Shown: one piece after another, positions 46,721-53,715 of the stretch
Numbering within the stretch: position 1 is the first letter of the stretch
Layout: each line of letters opens with the position of its first letter
Made by a program: the position numbers and the translations under genes
Notes under the pieces: model-generated
What the model saw: only the letters and a program-made list of their open reading frames with translations
The model's database searches: none
What the model was told of the DNA's origin: nothing
Assembly (NCBI RefSeq): GCF_010730355.1
Contig: NZ_AP022576.1
Coordinates: forward strand, 4,898,001-4,962,000
Length of the DNA stretch: 64,000 nt
Source of the DNA: Mycobacterium florentinum
GTDB taxonomy: Bacteria > Actinomycetota > Actinomycetes > Mycobacteriales > Mycobacteriaceae
Reading direction: 5' to 3'

Positions 46721-47221
46721 TTATTGCGACTGGTCCGCAGAGAAGATTTCGATCGGCCGCGCGAGCGCGAACATCACCAACGGGATTTGACGGCCGGTCG
46801 ACCGCTGATAGGTGAGGTACGGGGGATACAGGTGGGTCATATACGTCCACACCTGGTGGCGTTCCTCGCCTTCGGGTTTCCGCCACGTCGCCTCGAATGC
46901 TTGGGTCGCGATCTGCACACCGATTGTCTTGCTCGCCAAGATATTCAAGTACCACTCCGGATGCGTGTCGGCACCGCCCTTGGATGCGACGACCACGATC
47001 TCGCCGCCGAAGTTGCCGTAGATCAGCGGCCTGATATAGACCTTCCCCGACTTGCGACCCACACATTTGATCAAGCAGTGCGTGGTCAGCGCGCGGCCCC
47101 CGACCGCGCTCACGTCCATGATGTGGCCCCGCGTGCCACCGGAGGCCAGATAGGTCTCGAGGTGGTCGTTGACCCAGTTGCCTCGCGCTGCTCGGATCGC
47201 TGCGGCTTCGGCGTCGCCCAT
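46721..47221 (-). CDS. Deazaflavin (F420)-dependent nitroreductase family protein, copy A
   Basis: 166 aa. Ddn-like split beta-barrel: CLIKCVGRKSGKVYIRPLIYG is the F420-phosphate-binding block, and SKGGADTHPEWYLNILA is the conserved loop. These small enzymes use reduced F420 to reduce quinones or nitro compounds. ATG follows AGGAGTC by 4 nt. There is a second, diverged member at 48643. Convergent with the VOC gene, 15 bp between stops. Confidence 0.85.
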   Translation of the reverse strand: MGDAEAAAIRAARGNWVNDHLETYLASGGTRGHIMDVSAVGGRALTTHCLIKCVGRKSGKVYIRPLIYGNFGGEIVVVASKGGADTHPEWYLNILASKTIGVQIATQAFEATWRKPEGEERHQVWTYMTHLYPPYLTYQRSTGRQIPLVMFALARPIEIFSADQSQ

Positions 47222-47395
47222 CGGTGACTCCTGAACGTAGACGGGGCGAAGGTGATTGGACCGAACCTGCGTCGCTGACTTCGCCGGGCGCAATCATGTA
47301 ACCATGCGCCGCCAAGTTCGGCGGCGACGTGGTGGAGTTTCACTTCGACAGCTAGCGGCGCACACTGGTGCATCCACCGGAAAGCGAGAGTCGCG

Positions 47396-47770
47396 ATGCA
47401 TGACGACGACGTGCGGGATGCGCTGCGGCGCCACTGGGCGGCCTCCGACACCAACGACTTCGACGCCGAGCACGAGATCTACCGAGATGATGCGGTACTC
47501 GAATATCCGCAATCGGGCGAGCGTATCCGTGGTCGACAGAACATCCAGGCGTCGCGCGCCGCGCAGCCGAACTCGAAGCGATTCACCGTGCGACGGCTAC
47601 TGGGTGGCGGCGATCTCTGGATCAGCGAACTCGTCCTCACCTACGACGGGCAACCGTTCTACGTCGTGAGCGTCATGGAATTCGAAGACGGGGAAGTGGT
47701 CCGCGAGACCCAGTACTTCGGTGAAGCGTTCGAGCCGGGACCATCGCGCGCTCAGTTCGTCGAGCACTAG
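47396..47770 (+). CDS. SnoaL/NTF2-like protein, copy A
   Basis: 124 aa. The NTF2-like alpha+beta barrel pattern is clear: VRDALRRHWAASDTNDFDAEHEIYRDDAVLEYPQ split by the typical helix-strand border, RGRQNIQASRA, and the C-terminal VVSVMEFEDGEVVRETQYFGE. Such proteins serve as isomerases, hydrolases or ligand binders (polyketide cyclases, steroid isomerases). No assignable substrate. About 174 bp non-coding DNA separates it from the divergent nitroreductase gene. Confidence 0.82.
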   Translation: MHDDDVRDALRRHWAASDTNDFDAEHEIYRDDAVLEYPQSGERIRGRQNIQASRAAQPNSKRFTVRRLLGGGDLWISELVLTYDGQPFYVVSVMEFEDGEVVRETQYFGEAFEPGPSRAQFVEH

Positions 47771-47802
47771 CGGTGACGGCTCCGGCCGACCATTGTTAGG
47801 AG

Positions 47803-48165
47803 ATGGTGACGGCAAAGCACACGAAGGCGTGGGTTCGGCTGTTGGCGGGGGGCGGGCTGGCCTTGTCGGTGTTGGGCCTGGCCGACGGTGTCGCGCCGGC
47901 TACCCCGGCTCCCGCGCCCACCAACCACTGGTGCCCCGGTCAGCAATGGGATCCGGCCTGGGGGACCAACTATCACTGGGACTGGAATCAGTGCCACGAC
48001 TGGCAAGGTCCCGCGCCGGCGGGCTGGGGTCCCTGGGGGCCTCCGCCGCCGTGGGCGCCGCCGGCCCCGCCGCCACCGGCATGGGCGCCGCAAGCTCACC
48101 TGATGTGGAACCCGACCACCGGCGTGTGGGGATTCTTCAATAACGGAATATGGACGCCGGTCTAG
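47803..48165 (+). CDS. Small secreted Trp/Pro-rich protein
   Basis: 120 aa. The N-terminus is a signal peptide (basic AKHTKAWVR, hydrophobic LLAGGGLALSVLGLA, cleavage near GVAPA). The mature part is very rich in Trp and Pro: NHWCPGQQWDPAWG, YHWDWNQCHDW with a Cys pair, a run of Pro/Trp, and MWNPTTGVWGFFNNGIWTPV split as C-terminal aromatic motif. Similar small exported proteins occur in several copies in mycobacteria; function unknown. ATG 47803 directly follows AGGAG; GTG 47806 is an alternative start. Confidence 0.75.
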   Translation: MVTAKHTKAWVRLLAGGGLALSVLGLADGVAPATPAPAPTNHWCPGQQWDPAWGTNYHWDWNQCHDWQGPAPAGWGPWGPPPPWAPPAPPPPAWAPQAHLMWNPTTGVWGFFNNGIWTPV

Positions 48166-48194
48166 CCGAACGCCGGCACGAAGGGAAATCGGAC

Positions 48195-48621
48195 ATGGGT
48201 GGTGTCCCCAGCCGTAAGGCACGCCTCGCCCACGCGGCGCAGCATGCCGACTTGTGGAACGCGGGCAAGAAGGACGAGTGGGTGGCATCGTGGCGGACCA
48301 TTTGCCCGGGCGAGGTTCGCATGTTCGACCCGGTCGGTACGGCGGAGAAGCACGGCTTCGAGGCCGCGACGTCGGATGCGTTCGACATGTTCCAGTCGAT
48401 CCTCAAGATCAAGATGATCACCGTGCAGGTGAACGGCAACGAGATGGCGTGGGTGCGAGAACCACTTCGGTACCGAACCCAACGTCCAAATGGCTTACAG
48501 CATCGAGACATTCGCCTGGGACGACGATGGCAACCTGCTGATCAAGACGTACTACCCGCTGCCGGAATCGGTCGACGCCGGCAGCGATCCCTACGCGCAT
48601 CTGCTCGGGAACCAGCCGTAA
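48195..48621 (+). pseudogene. SnoaL/NTF2-like gene broken by a frameshift
   Basis: The frame from ATG 48195 (after AAGGGA) encodes an NTF2-like N-terminus (AHAAQHADLWNAGKKDEWVASW, split here, then DPVGTAEKHGFE) up to NGNEMAWV near 48449. From there the natural continuation (ENHFGTEPNVQMAYSIETFA, then WDDDGNLLIKTYY) is found in another frame, ending with TAA at 48619-48621. One extra base (or two missing) near 48449-48456 explains this. The uninterrupted frame instead runs on into the next gene as nonsense. Either a true pseudogene or a sequencing error; the intact product would be about 141 aa. Confidence 0.75.
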
Positions 48622-48630
48622 ACCAGACGG

Positions 48631-48636
48631 TAGGGT
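48631..48636 (+). promoter_or_regulatory. -10 box for leaderless nitroreductase-like mRNA
   Basis: TAGGGT lies 6 nt before the ATG at 48643. Confidence 0.55.
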
Positions 48637-48642
48637 CGCCGC

Positions 48643-49152
48643 ATGCCGCTGCACTACGTCGACCCGACCAAGGAGTACGGCCGCTGGTATCGGGCGCTGG
48701 AGCGCTTCGGCCGCTCGCGGGCCGGTGGCTTCATGGCGCGCCGTCTCTTCTGGCACATCGATCCGTGGCTGTACCGCGCGACGGGTGGGCGCTACCCGGC
48801 CATCCTGGGCGGGCTGTCGTCGGCCCCGTTGATCAGTACGGGCGCTAAATCGGGTCAACCGCGCGAGCATCAACTCGCCTACTTCCACGATGGGCCCGAC
48901 GCGATCGTGGTCGCCTCCTATCTGGGGCAGCCAAAGAATCCGCAGTGGTACCACAACCTGAAGGCGCATCCCGCATGCCGATTCGGCGACGAGGACTTCG
49001 TCGCGGTGGAGGTCACCGATCCCGACGACTACGAGCGCCTCTACGCCCTGGCCGAGCATGTCTGCGTCAACTATGGCGATTACCGCGCCAAGGCCGCTGC
49101 CCTCGGGCGACGGATTCCGGTCTTCCGCCTCCAGCCCGCGCCAACCCGATAA
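48643..49152 (+). CDS. Deazaflavin-dependent nitroreductase family protein, copy B
   Basis: 169 aa. Ddn-like features are PLISTGAKSGQPREHQLAYF (cofactor block), IVVASYLGQPKNPQWYHNLK and a C-terminal YRAKAAALGRRIPVFRL. The N-terminal ~50 residues form an amphipathic helix region that may lie on the membrane. It differs widely from copy A at 46721, so the two are separate family members rather than a recent duplication. Leaderless start. Confidence 0.85.
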   Translation: MPLHYVDPTKEYGRWYRALERFGRSRAGGFMARRLFWHIDPWLYRATGGRYPAILGGLSSAPLISTGAKSGQPREHQLAYFHDGPDAIVVASYLGQPKNPQWYHNLKAHPACRFGDEDFVAVEVTDPDDYERLYALAEHVCVNYGDYRAKAAALGRRIPVFRLQPAPTR

Positions 49153-49250
49153 CGCCTGGCCAAGCCGGCTCAGCAGTTCCGTTTCTGGAAATATGCGTTG
49201 TCGTGACTTATTTGCTGTAAGTGCGGCCCACGCCATTAATTAATTGACAC

Positions 49251-49919
49251 GTGACGCGCACCACAAATTTTGGCTTGCTAACTATCTTGTTGCTAGTGTC
49301 CCTCGGCATGATTGTTCTTGCATCGTTGATGTCGCTGATCAATCAGGTATCCGGGACGCCCTATATTGTGGGTGGAGATTCTCCCGCCGGTACCGATTGT
49401 TCGGGGCTGGTCTCGTGGGTTGTCAATGCGGCAACCGACAGGCCGGTTTACGGAAACCGATTTAATACTGGAAATGAAGAATCCGCGCTATTGGCGCGGG
49501 GCTTTCAATATGGCACGGCTCCCAATGCGTTGGTTGTCGGCTGGAACGGTGGCCACACGGCAGTGACCCTGCCGGACGGCACCCCGGTGTCCAGCGGCGA
49601 GCGTGGTGGGGTGCACATCGGTGGTGCGGGTGCTTACCAGCGCGGATTCACGCACCACATGTTCCTCCCGATGCCTGTGGACGGTGACGGCGCCCCAATG
49701 GGGCTGCCGGGTCTACCGCCTCCGCCGGACGCACCGCCTCCGCCGCCGGACGCACCGCCGGTGTTGGTTGGTGCCGTCGCGCCCGACATGCCGGCTCCGC
49801 CGGCCCCGGAATTGCCGCCTCCGCCGGCCCCGGAGTTGCCGCCTCCGCCGGCCCCGGAGTTGCCGCCTCCGCCGGCCCCGGAATTGCCGCCTCCCGGCAA
49901 TCCTGGAATTCCAAGTTGA
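49251..49919 (+). CDS. Exported NlpC/P60-like cysteine peptidase with Pro-rich tail
   Basis: 222 aa, GTG start. A hydrophobic N-terminal helix (residues 8-29) gives secretion or anchoring. The domain that follows has YIVGGDSPAGTDCSGLVSW with Cys50 at the NlpC/P60 nucleophile position, GGHTAVTL with His102, and VHIGG with His122 as possible third residue. Such enzymes cut peptidoglycan stem peptides. The last ~65 residues are Pro-rich, with four PAPELPPP units. The first half of the gene and its upstream region have lower GC than the neighbours, hinting at acquisition. It may correspond to the exported protein Rv1115 by position, unverified. Confidence 0.75.
   Translation: MTRTTNFGLLTILLLVSLGMIVLASLMSLINQVSGTPYIVGGDSPAGTDCSGLVSWVVNAATDRPVYGNRFNTGNEESALLARGFQYGTAPNALVVGWNGGHTAVTLPDGTPVSSGERGGVHIGGAGAYQRGFTHHMFLPMPVDGDGAPMGLPGLPPPPDAPPPPPDAPPVLVGAVAPDMPAPPAPELPPPPAPELPPPPAPELPPPPAPELPPPGNPGIPS
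49800..49895 (+). repeat. 24-bp in-frame tandem repeat, four copies
   Basis: Units at 49800-49823, 49824-49847, 49848-49871 and 49872-49895 follow CCGGCCCCGGARTTGCCGCC plus TCCG (TCCC in the last). They encode PAPELPPP each. Adjacent PPPPDAP units upstream form a second, shorter repeat. Copy number may vary between strains. Confidence 0.9.
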
Positions 49920-50092
49920 TAAAGAATCGGATTGCGCAAGCGTTATCTTATTTCGCGGAAAGAACCGCGACGCGGATCACCCTGATCGCATTACGCTCTT
50001 GGCATCAGTGAAGTAGTCGATAAAACCACATCGATGTGGGCTGCGTCACATTTGTCTGACTGCCGCGCAAATCCGATTGGCGTCGAAGCAAT

Positions 50093-50138
50093 GCAAAGTC
50101 CGCCTAGAAGTCCATTAAGACATCTAGGCGGACTTTGC
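50093..50138. terminator. Perfect 16-bp inverted repeat in the 371-bp gap
   Basis: The arms 50093-50108 and 50123-50138 are perfectly complementary around a 14-nt loop (AGTCCATTAAGACA). No long T run follows, so it may be a terminator without U-tract for the peptidase gene or a regulatory hairpin. The remaining 49920-50290 holds no gene that I can support; its first half is relatively AT-rich. Confidence 0.55.
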
Positions 50139-50290
50139 TGTTACTTGACACAGCGGCCACACAGACCCGAAATGCCACTCCCGCCACAGCGTGCACCCTG
50201 GCGGCTCCGGCCGCGCGTATATCCTGGCGCTGCCCGTCCAGGATGGGCAGGCAAGCGCATAGGGAGCTGCGAGCACGAGCGGGGACCGCA

Positions 50291-50614
50291 ATGATCTTCA
50301 TCGTCGTCAAGTTCGAAACCAAGCCCGATTGGAGCGACCGCTGGCCGGACCTGGTTGCCTCGTTCACCGCGGCCACCCGCGCCGAAGCGGGCAACCTGTG
50401 GTTCGAGTGGTCGCGCAGCCTGGAGAACCCGGCGGAGTACGTCTTGGTCGAGGCGTTTCGCGACGGTGACGCCGGCGGCGTCCACGTCAACAGCGATCAC
50501 TTCAAGCAGGCGATGCAGGAACTGCCGCAGGCGCTGAAGTCCACGCCCAAGATCATCAGTCAGACGATCGACGCGACCGGCTGGTCGGAAATGGGGGAGA
50601 TGTCGGTCAACTAG
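50291..50614 (+). CDS. Antibiotic biosynthesis monooxygenase (ABM) family protein (Rv1117-like)
   Basis: 107 aa, the length of Rv1117 as I recall. Ferredoxin-like ABM fold: MIFIVVKFETKPDWSDRW, AEAGNLWFEWSRS and EYVLVEAFRDGDAGGVHVNS split at strand borders, then HFKQAMQELP. ABM proteins act as cofactor-free monooxygenases, haem-degrading enzymes or quinone oxidases. The stop shares CTAG with the convergent gene. Substrate unknown. Confidence 0.85.
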   Translation: MIFIVVKFETKPDWSDRWPDLVASFTAATRAEAGNLWFEWSRSLENPAEYVLVEAFRDGDAGGVHVNSDHFKQAMQELPQALKSTPKIISQTIDATGWSEMGEMSVN

Positions 50615-51291
50615 CCGACAGCGACTTCGATTTCGTTGCCGAGCTGATATCCGGGCGCCAGCGGAAGCGTGTCGCCACTCCAGAACGAGCCCGGGTCAAA
50701 GTAATTCGAATACTTCTCGGTGCTGAGCACTCCCATTTCCTCGTACGTGATTGCCACCGTCTCGGCGCAGTACGCCGTTTCCAGGCCCATGCGTTGGCGT
50801 TCCTTGCGCCGCTGCGTCGACTCTCGAACCTTTTTGTCTACGAAGGGGATTCCCCTGGTCCAGTCGTAAACGGTCGGGAGCCGGCCACGAAACCATCGTC
50901 CGGTCAGGCGTGCGGTGGTCGGAAACGCGGTGCCGTCCATCCGCGCGATCACCCGCAGCAGTTTGTCCTCCTGCTCACGGGTGGGATGCGGCGTCAGCTG
51001 GCGCAGCCAGCACCGCTGGTGGTAGCGCTCGTTCCACTGCAGGACCGCATGGTGTAGATCGTTGAGCTGCACGCCACGATGGTTGGTGCCGGTCCACAGG
51101 CCCACCAGCTTGTCGCCGAGTTCGGCGTGCCAGATCAGCGGCGGCAGGTCGTCGATGGCCACGGTCATACCGACGTGGTTCACCGGACTGTTCGTCAAGG
51201 TCTGTATCGCGCGGTCGGGTCCCGAACCGCCGCGGAAAAGCCAAAGATCGCCCGTCCGAGTCTCGTTCAGCGCCTGGTCAAGGGTGAGCAT
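50611..51291 (-). CDS. Permuted NlpC/P60 (YiiX-like) cysteine hydrolase-like protein
   Basis: 226 aa. The arrangement of a His near the N-terminus in SPVNHVGMTVA (His39) and a Cys later in ETAYCAETVA (Cys175) is that of circularly permuted NlpC/P60 enzymes such as YiiX/LRAT-like proteins; GDLWLFRGGSG is the typical start. These act as amidases or acyltransferases. No signal peptide, so a cytosolic role is likely. May correspond to Rv1118c by position. The final T/G-rich codons overlap the ABM gene by four bases. Confidence 0.72.
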   Translation of the reverse strand: MLTLDQALNETRTGDLWLFRGGSGPDRAIQTLTNSPVNHVGMTVAIDDLPPLIWHAELGDKLVGLWTGTNHRGVQLNDLHHAVLQWNERYHQRCWLRQLTPHPTREQEDKLLRVIARMDGTAFPTTARLTGRWFRGRLPTVYDWTRGIPFVDKKVRESTQRRKERQRMGLETAYCAETVAITYEEMGVLSTEKYSNYFDPGSFWSGDTLPLAPGYQLGNEIEVAVG

Positions 51292-51296
51292 GGGTT

Positions 51297-51686
51297 TTAT
51301 GACCTCGCCAGCACTTCACGCGCGACAGCGCGCGCACTGGCGGCCGCCGGATAGCCCGCGTAGCCGGTCATGTGGTAGATGACCTCGCTGATTTCGTCGA
51401 TGGTCAGCCCGTTGCGCACCGCGATGGGGAAATGGGCCTTCAGTTCCTCGGTGGCCCGCAGCGCGATCAGCGCGCCCAGGGTTACCAGGCTGCGCGAGCG
51501 GCGGTCCAATCCGGTCCGCGTCCACAGCGATCCGAAGACATGATCGAGGCCCAGCTCGAGCAGTTCGCCGGCAACGCCGTCGTCACGCAGGGCGGTGGCG
51601 TTGTCGGGGACCAGGCCGGGCAGCATCTCCCGCAACACTTCCAGTCCCTGAGCGCGCGCATCGGTCATCGAGTCATCACCTTTCAT
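51297..51686 (-). CDS. Carboxymuconolactone decarboxylase/AhpD-like protein
   Basis: 129 aa. The all-helical CMD pattern is visible: LDRRSRSLVTLGALIALRATEELKAHF, split as the conserved helix, then GLTIDEISEVIYHMTGYAGYPAA. It lacks the CxxC motif of AhpD peroxidases, so it is more like gamma-carboxymuconolactone decarboxylase. The ATG at 51686 overlaps the upstream SDR stop (ATGA); ATG 51668 after AAAGG is an alternative. With the SDR it forms a two-gene operon, perhaps a catabolic pair (inference). Confidence 0.82.
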   Translation of the reverse strand: MKGDDSMTDARAQGLEVLREMLPGLVPDNATALRDDGVAGELLELGLDHVFGSLWTRTGLDRRSRSLVTLGALIALRATEELKAHFPIAVRNGLTIDEISEVIYHMTGYAGYPAAASARAVAREVLARS

Positions 51687-52474
51687 AGGGGTTTACGGGA
51701 GATCTGGTAGTCGATGTAGCCGTCCCAGTCCTCGATGCGACGGCGCAACTCCTCGACCACTCGGGGATGAGTGGGCACGAAGAATCGGTTGTGCAGGATC
51801 GCATCGGCGACCAGATCGCCCACGGTTGCCGGGTCCAGCAGGTCGAACTGCTCGCCGGGAATGCGCAGCGGCGCACCCTCGCCGAAGGTGGGCACATCGG
51901 CCGCGATATTCGTCAGCACCGGTCCTGGGCACAGCAATGTGACGCCAATATTCTTGGGCCGCAAATAGATTGCCAGCCCCTCGCTGATCTGCACGATGGC
52001 GGCTTTGGTTGCCGCATAAGGCATTCGGTCATAGGAGTAGGTGAAGAGTCCGGCGAACGAGGCGGTGTTGACCAGATGTCCGCTGCCCTGTTCGAGCAGC
52101 AGTGGCAGAAACACCGCGTTGCTGCGGACCACCGACATCAGGTTGATGTCGAGGATGCGTTGCCACTCCGTGACGGGAATGTCTTGTGGCAGGCCGTTGG
52201 TCAGAACACCGACATTGTTGACCACTATGTCGACCCGGGCGAACCGCCGCAGCGTCGCGTCCCGAATACCTTCGAATGCTTCGGGATCCGACACGTCGGC
52301 GCGACGCGGTAAGACCCGCGATCCCAGTTCATCGGCGAGGGCCTGGATACCTTCGTCGTCACGATCGACCGCCACGATGTGGGCGCCCCGATCGGCCAGG
52401 GTGTAGGCGATGGCGCGGCCGATACCGCTGGCCGCTCCGGTGATGACGGCGACCTTGTCGCGAAGGGTGTCCAT
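51683..52474 (-). CDS. Short-chain dehydrogenase/reductase
   Basis: 263 aa classical SDR: TGAASGIGRAIA (nucleotide binding), NNVGVL, catalytic Ser in NTASFAG and YAATK with Tyr and Lys. The C-terminal ~80 residues carry a family-specific lid. An NAD(P)H-dependent oxidoreductase of unknown substrate. It is translationally coupled to the downstream CMD-like gene and divergent from the small membrane protein gene. Confidence 0.87.
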   Translation of the reverse strand: MDTLRDKVAVITGAASGIGRAIAYTLADRGAHIVAVDRDDEGIQALADELGSRVLPRRADVSDPEAFEGIRDATLRRFARVDIVVNNVGVLTNGLPQDIPVTEWQRILDINLMSVVRSNAVFLPLLLEQGSGHLVNTASFAGLFTYSYDRMPYAATKAAIVQISEGLAIYLRPKNIGVTLLCPGPVLTNIAADVPTFGEGAPLRIPGEQFDLLDPATVGDLVADAILHNRFFVPTHPRVVEELRRRIEDWDGYIDYQISRKPL

Positions 52475-52482
52475 GGCGGTAA

Positions 52483-52488
52483 TAGCGT
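52483..52488 (+). promoter_or_regulatory. -10 box for leaderless 52-aa protein mRNA
   Basis: TAGCGT lies 7 nt before ATG 52496; the SDR start is on the other strand 22 bp away. Confidence 0.5.
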
Positions 52489-52495
52489 GTCAAGT

Positions 52496-52654
52496 ATGCG
52501 CAGCATTTGGAAGTGGATCGGCCTGGCCGGCGTCGCCGGTGTCGTCGCCGGGGGTGCGCTGGTCGTGCGCGATCAACGCAAACGTCGCGCCTACACCCCC
52601 GACGAGATCCGCTCGAGGCTCCATCAGCGGCTGGCGGAATCCGACGCCCGGTGA
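52496..52654 (+). CDS. Small single-pass membrane protein
   Basis: 52 aa. SIWKWIGLAGVAGVVAGGAL forms one transmembrane helix at the N-terminus, followed by a basic RDQRKRRAYTP patch and an amphipathic DEIRSRLHQRLAE helix. The type of sequence, with a positively charged cytosolic tail, is that of small regulatory membrane proteins. The leaderless -10 box makes it a credible gene despite its size; similar small proteins are, I believe, conserved in mycobacteria. Confidence 0.6.
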   Translation: MRSIWKWIGLAGVAGVVAGGALVVRDQRKRRAYTPDEIRSRLHQRLAESDAR

Positions 52655-52769
52655 CCGCCTGCCGCCGTCGACGCCGCGACACTTAAACAGTTGCGACGAC
52701 ACGCCGCCGCGGGCCGCAATGGATTAAGTTTCGCGGGTCAACCATTCGTTCGCCGGCTCGCACCGCCGA

Positions 52770-53591
52770 CTAGTTCGGTTCGAACTCCACCGCGAACAGG
52801 CGATAGGTACCCGAAAAGCCCTTCAGCTCGACGTCGCGGCCCTCGTCGAAACAGATGTCGTCACAATCGGTGAGCGCGTCTCGCACCGGTTTGCTCACCA
52901 AGATCTCGCCGCCGACGGCTTGGGCCGCGACCCGCGCCGCCATCGCGACGTTGCGCCCGAACAGGTCGTCGCCGCGGCGTACCGAGCGGCCCATGTGAAT
53001 GCCGATCCGCACCCGAATCTCCTCGTGCCGCTTGCGTTTTGCGTCGCGGCGCAGTTCGTACTGCAGGTCGATGCCACAGCGCACCGCCTGTTCGGCCCGG
53101 GCGAAGGCGATCATGAAGCCGTCGCCCTGGCTCTTGACGACGTGGCCGGACCGGCGCTTCACCAGCTCGGAGACCAGCTTGTCGTGCGAGCTGATCAGCC
53201 GGACCCAGGCGCGGTCGCCGATCCGCTCGTTGAGCGCGGTGGACTCTTCGATGTCGGAGAACAGGATCACCACCCGGCCGTCGGGCGTCACCCGGGCCAG
53301 GTCGGGCCGTTCGACCTCGGCCCAGTCGGCGAGGTCTTCGATGCTGCTGCGCACCGCGGCGCCGAAGCCCTCCTTGAGCATCACGTTGGCGGTGTTCCAC
53401 ACCGTTTTGACGGCCCCGCGGCCTCCGGATATCAGCCGATTGCGCGCGTCCGCACGTTGCCTTAACTCCTCGGCCTCCTCGCGGCTACGAACAAGCAACC
53501 TCCAGATCACACCGAGTGCGCAGGCTTCGACCACGGCGACGCCGGTCAGGACGTAGACCGCGATATGCAGTGCATCACCCACGTCACGCAT
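52770..53591 (-). CDS. Membrane-anchored class III nucleotide cyclase-like protein (Rv1120c locus)
   Basis: 273 aa. One transmembrane helix (residues 8-33), a coiled-coil linker and a cyclase domain. Metal-binding Asp113 (FSDIEEST) and Asp157 (KSQGDGF) and Lys153 are present. In the second half, [10 protein letters not shown] stands where GDxVNxAARL is usual, so the adenine-specifying Asp is Arg213 and the transition-state Asn is Ala216; Arg220 remains. Activity may be altered. M. tuberculosis has only a short remnant (Rv1120c, 164 aa) here, so this is a fuller version. Confidence 0.8.
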   Translation of the reverse strand: MRDVGDALHIAVYVLTGVAVVEACALGVIWRLLVRSREEAEELRQRADARNRLISGGRGAVKTVWNTANVMLKEGFGAAVRSSIEDLADWAEVERPDLARVTPDGRVVILFSDIEESTALNERIGDRAWVRLISSHDKLVSELVKRRSGHVVKSQGDGFMIAFARAEQAVRCGIDLQYELRRDAKRKRHEEIRVRIGIHMGRSVRRGDDLFGRNVAMAARVAAQAVGGEILVSKPVRDALTDCDDICFDEGRDVELKGFSGTYRLFAVEFEPN

Positions 53592-53715
53592 CCTTGCAAA
53601 GCACGCGATGGCTTCCGGTTGTCGGCCCTATCAGCAGTGTCTAGGGTTGAGTGCGATCACCCCCGGGTAGTGCATCTCAAGTGAACCGATCCGGTGACTT
53701 TTGGGAGGTTCGATC

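Noticed and set aside
47350..47372. GCGCACACTGG as a third copy of the GAGTGTGC repeat
   Set aside because: Only one short core, no inverted partner; likely chance.
48150..48848. 232-aa plus-strand frame read through into the nitroreductase gene
   Set aside because: Its second half is out of frame with both the SnoaL-like tail and the nitroreductase; it results from the frameshift.
49725..49895. Possible CRISPR or PE_PGRS-like repeat
   Set aside because: Units are contiguous, in frame, Pro-coding and have no spacers; this is a protein repeat.
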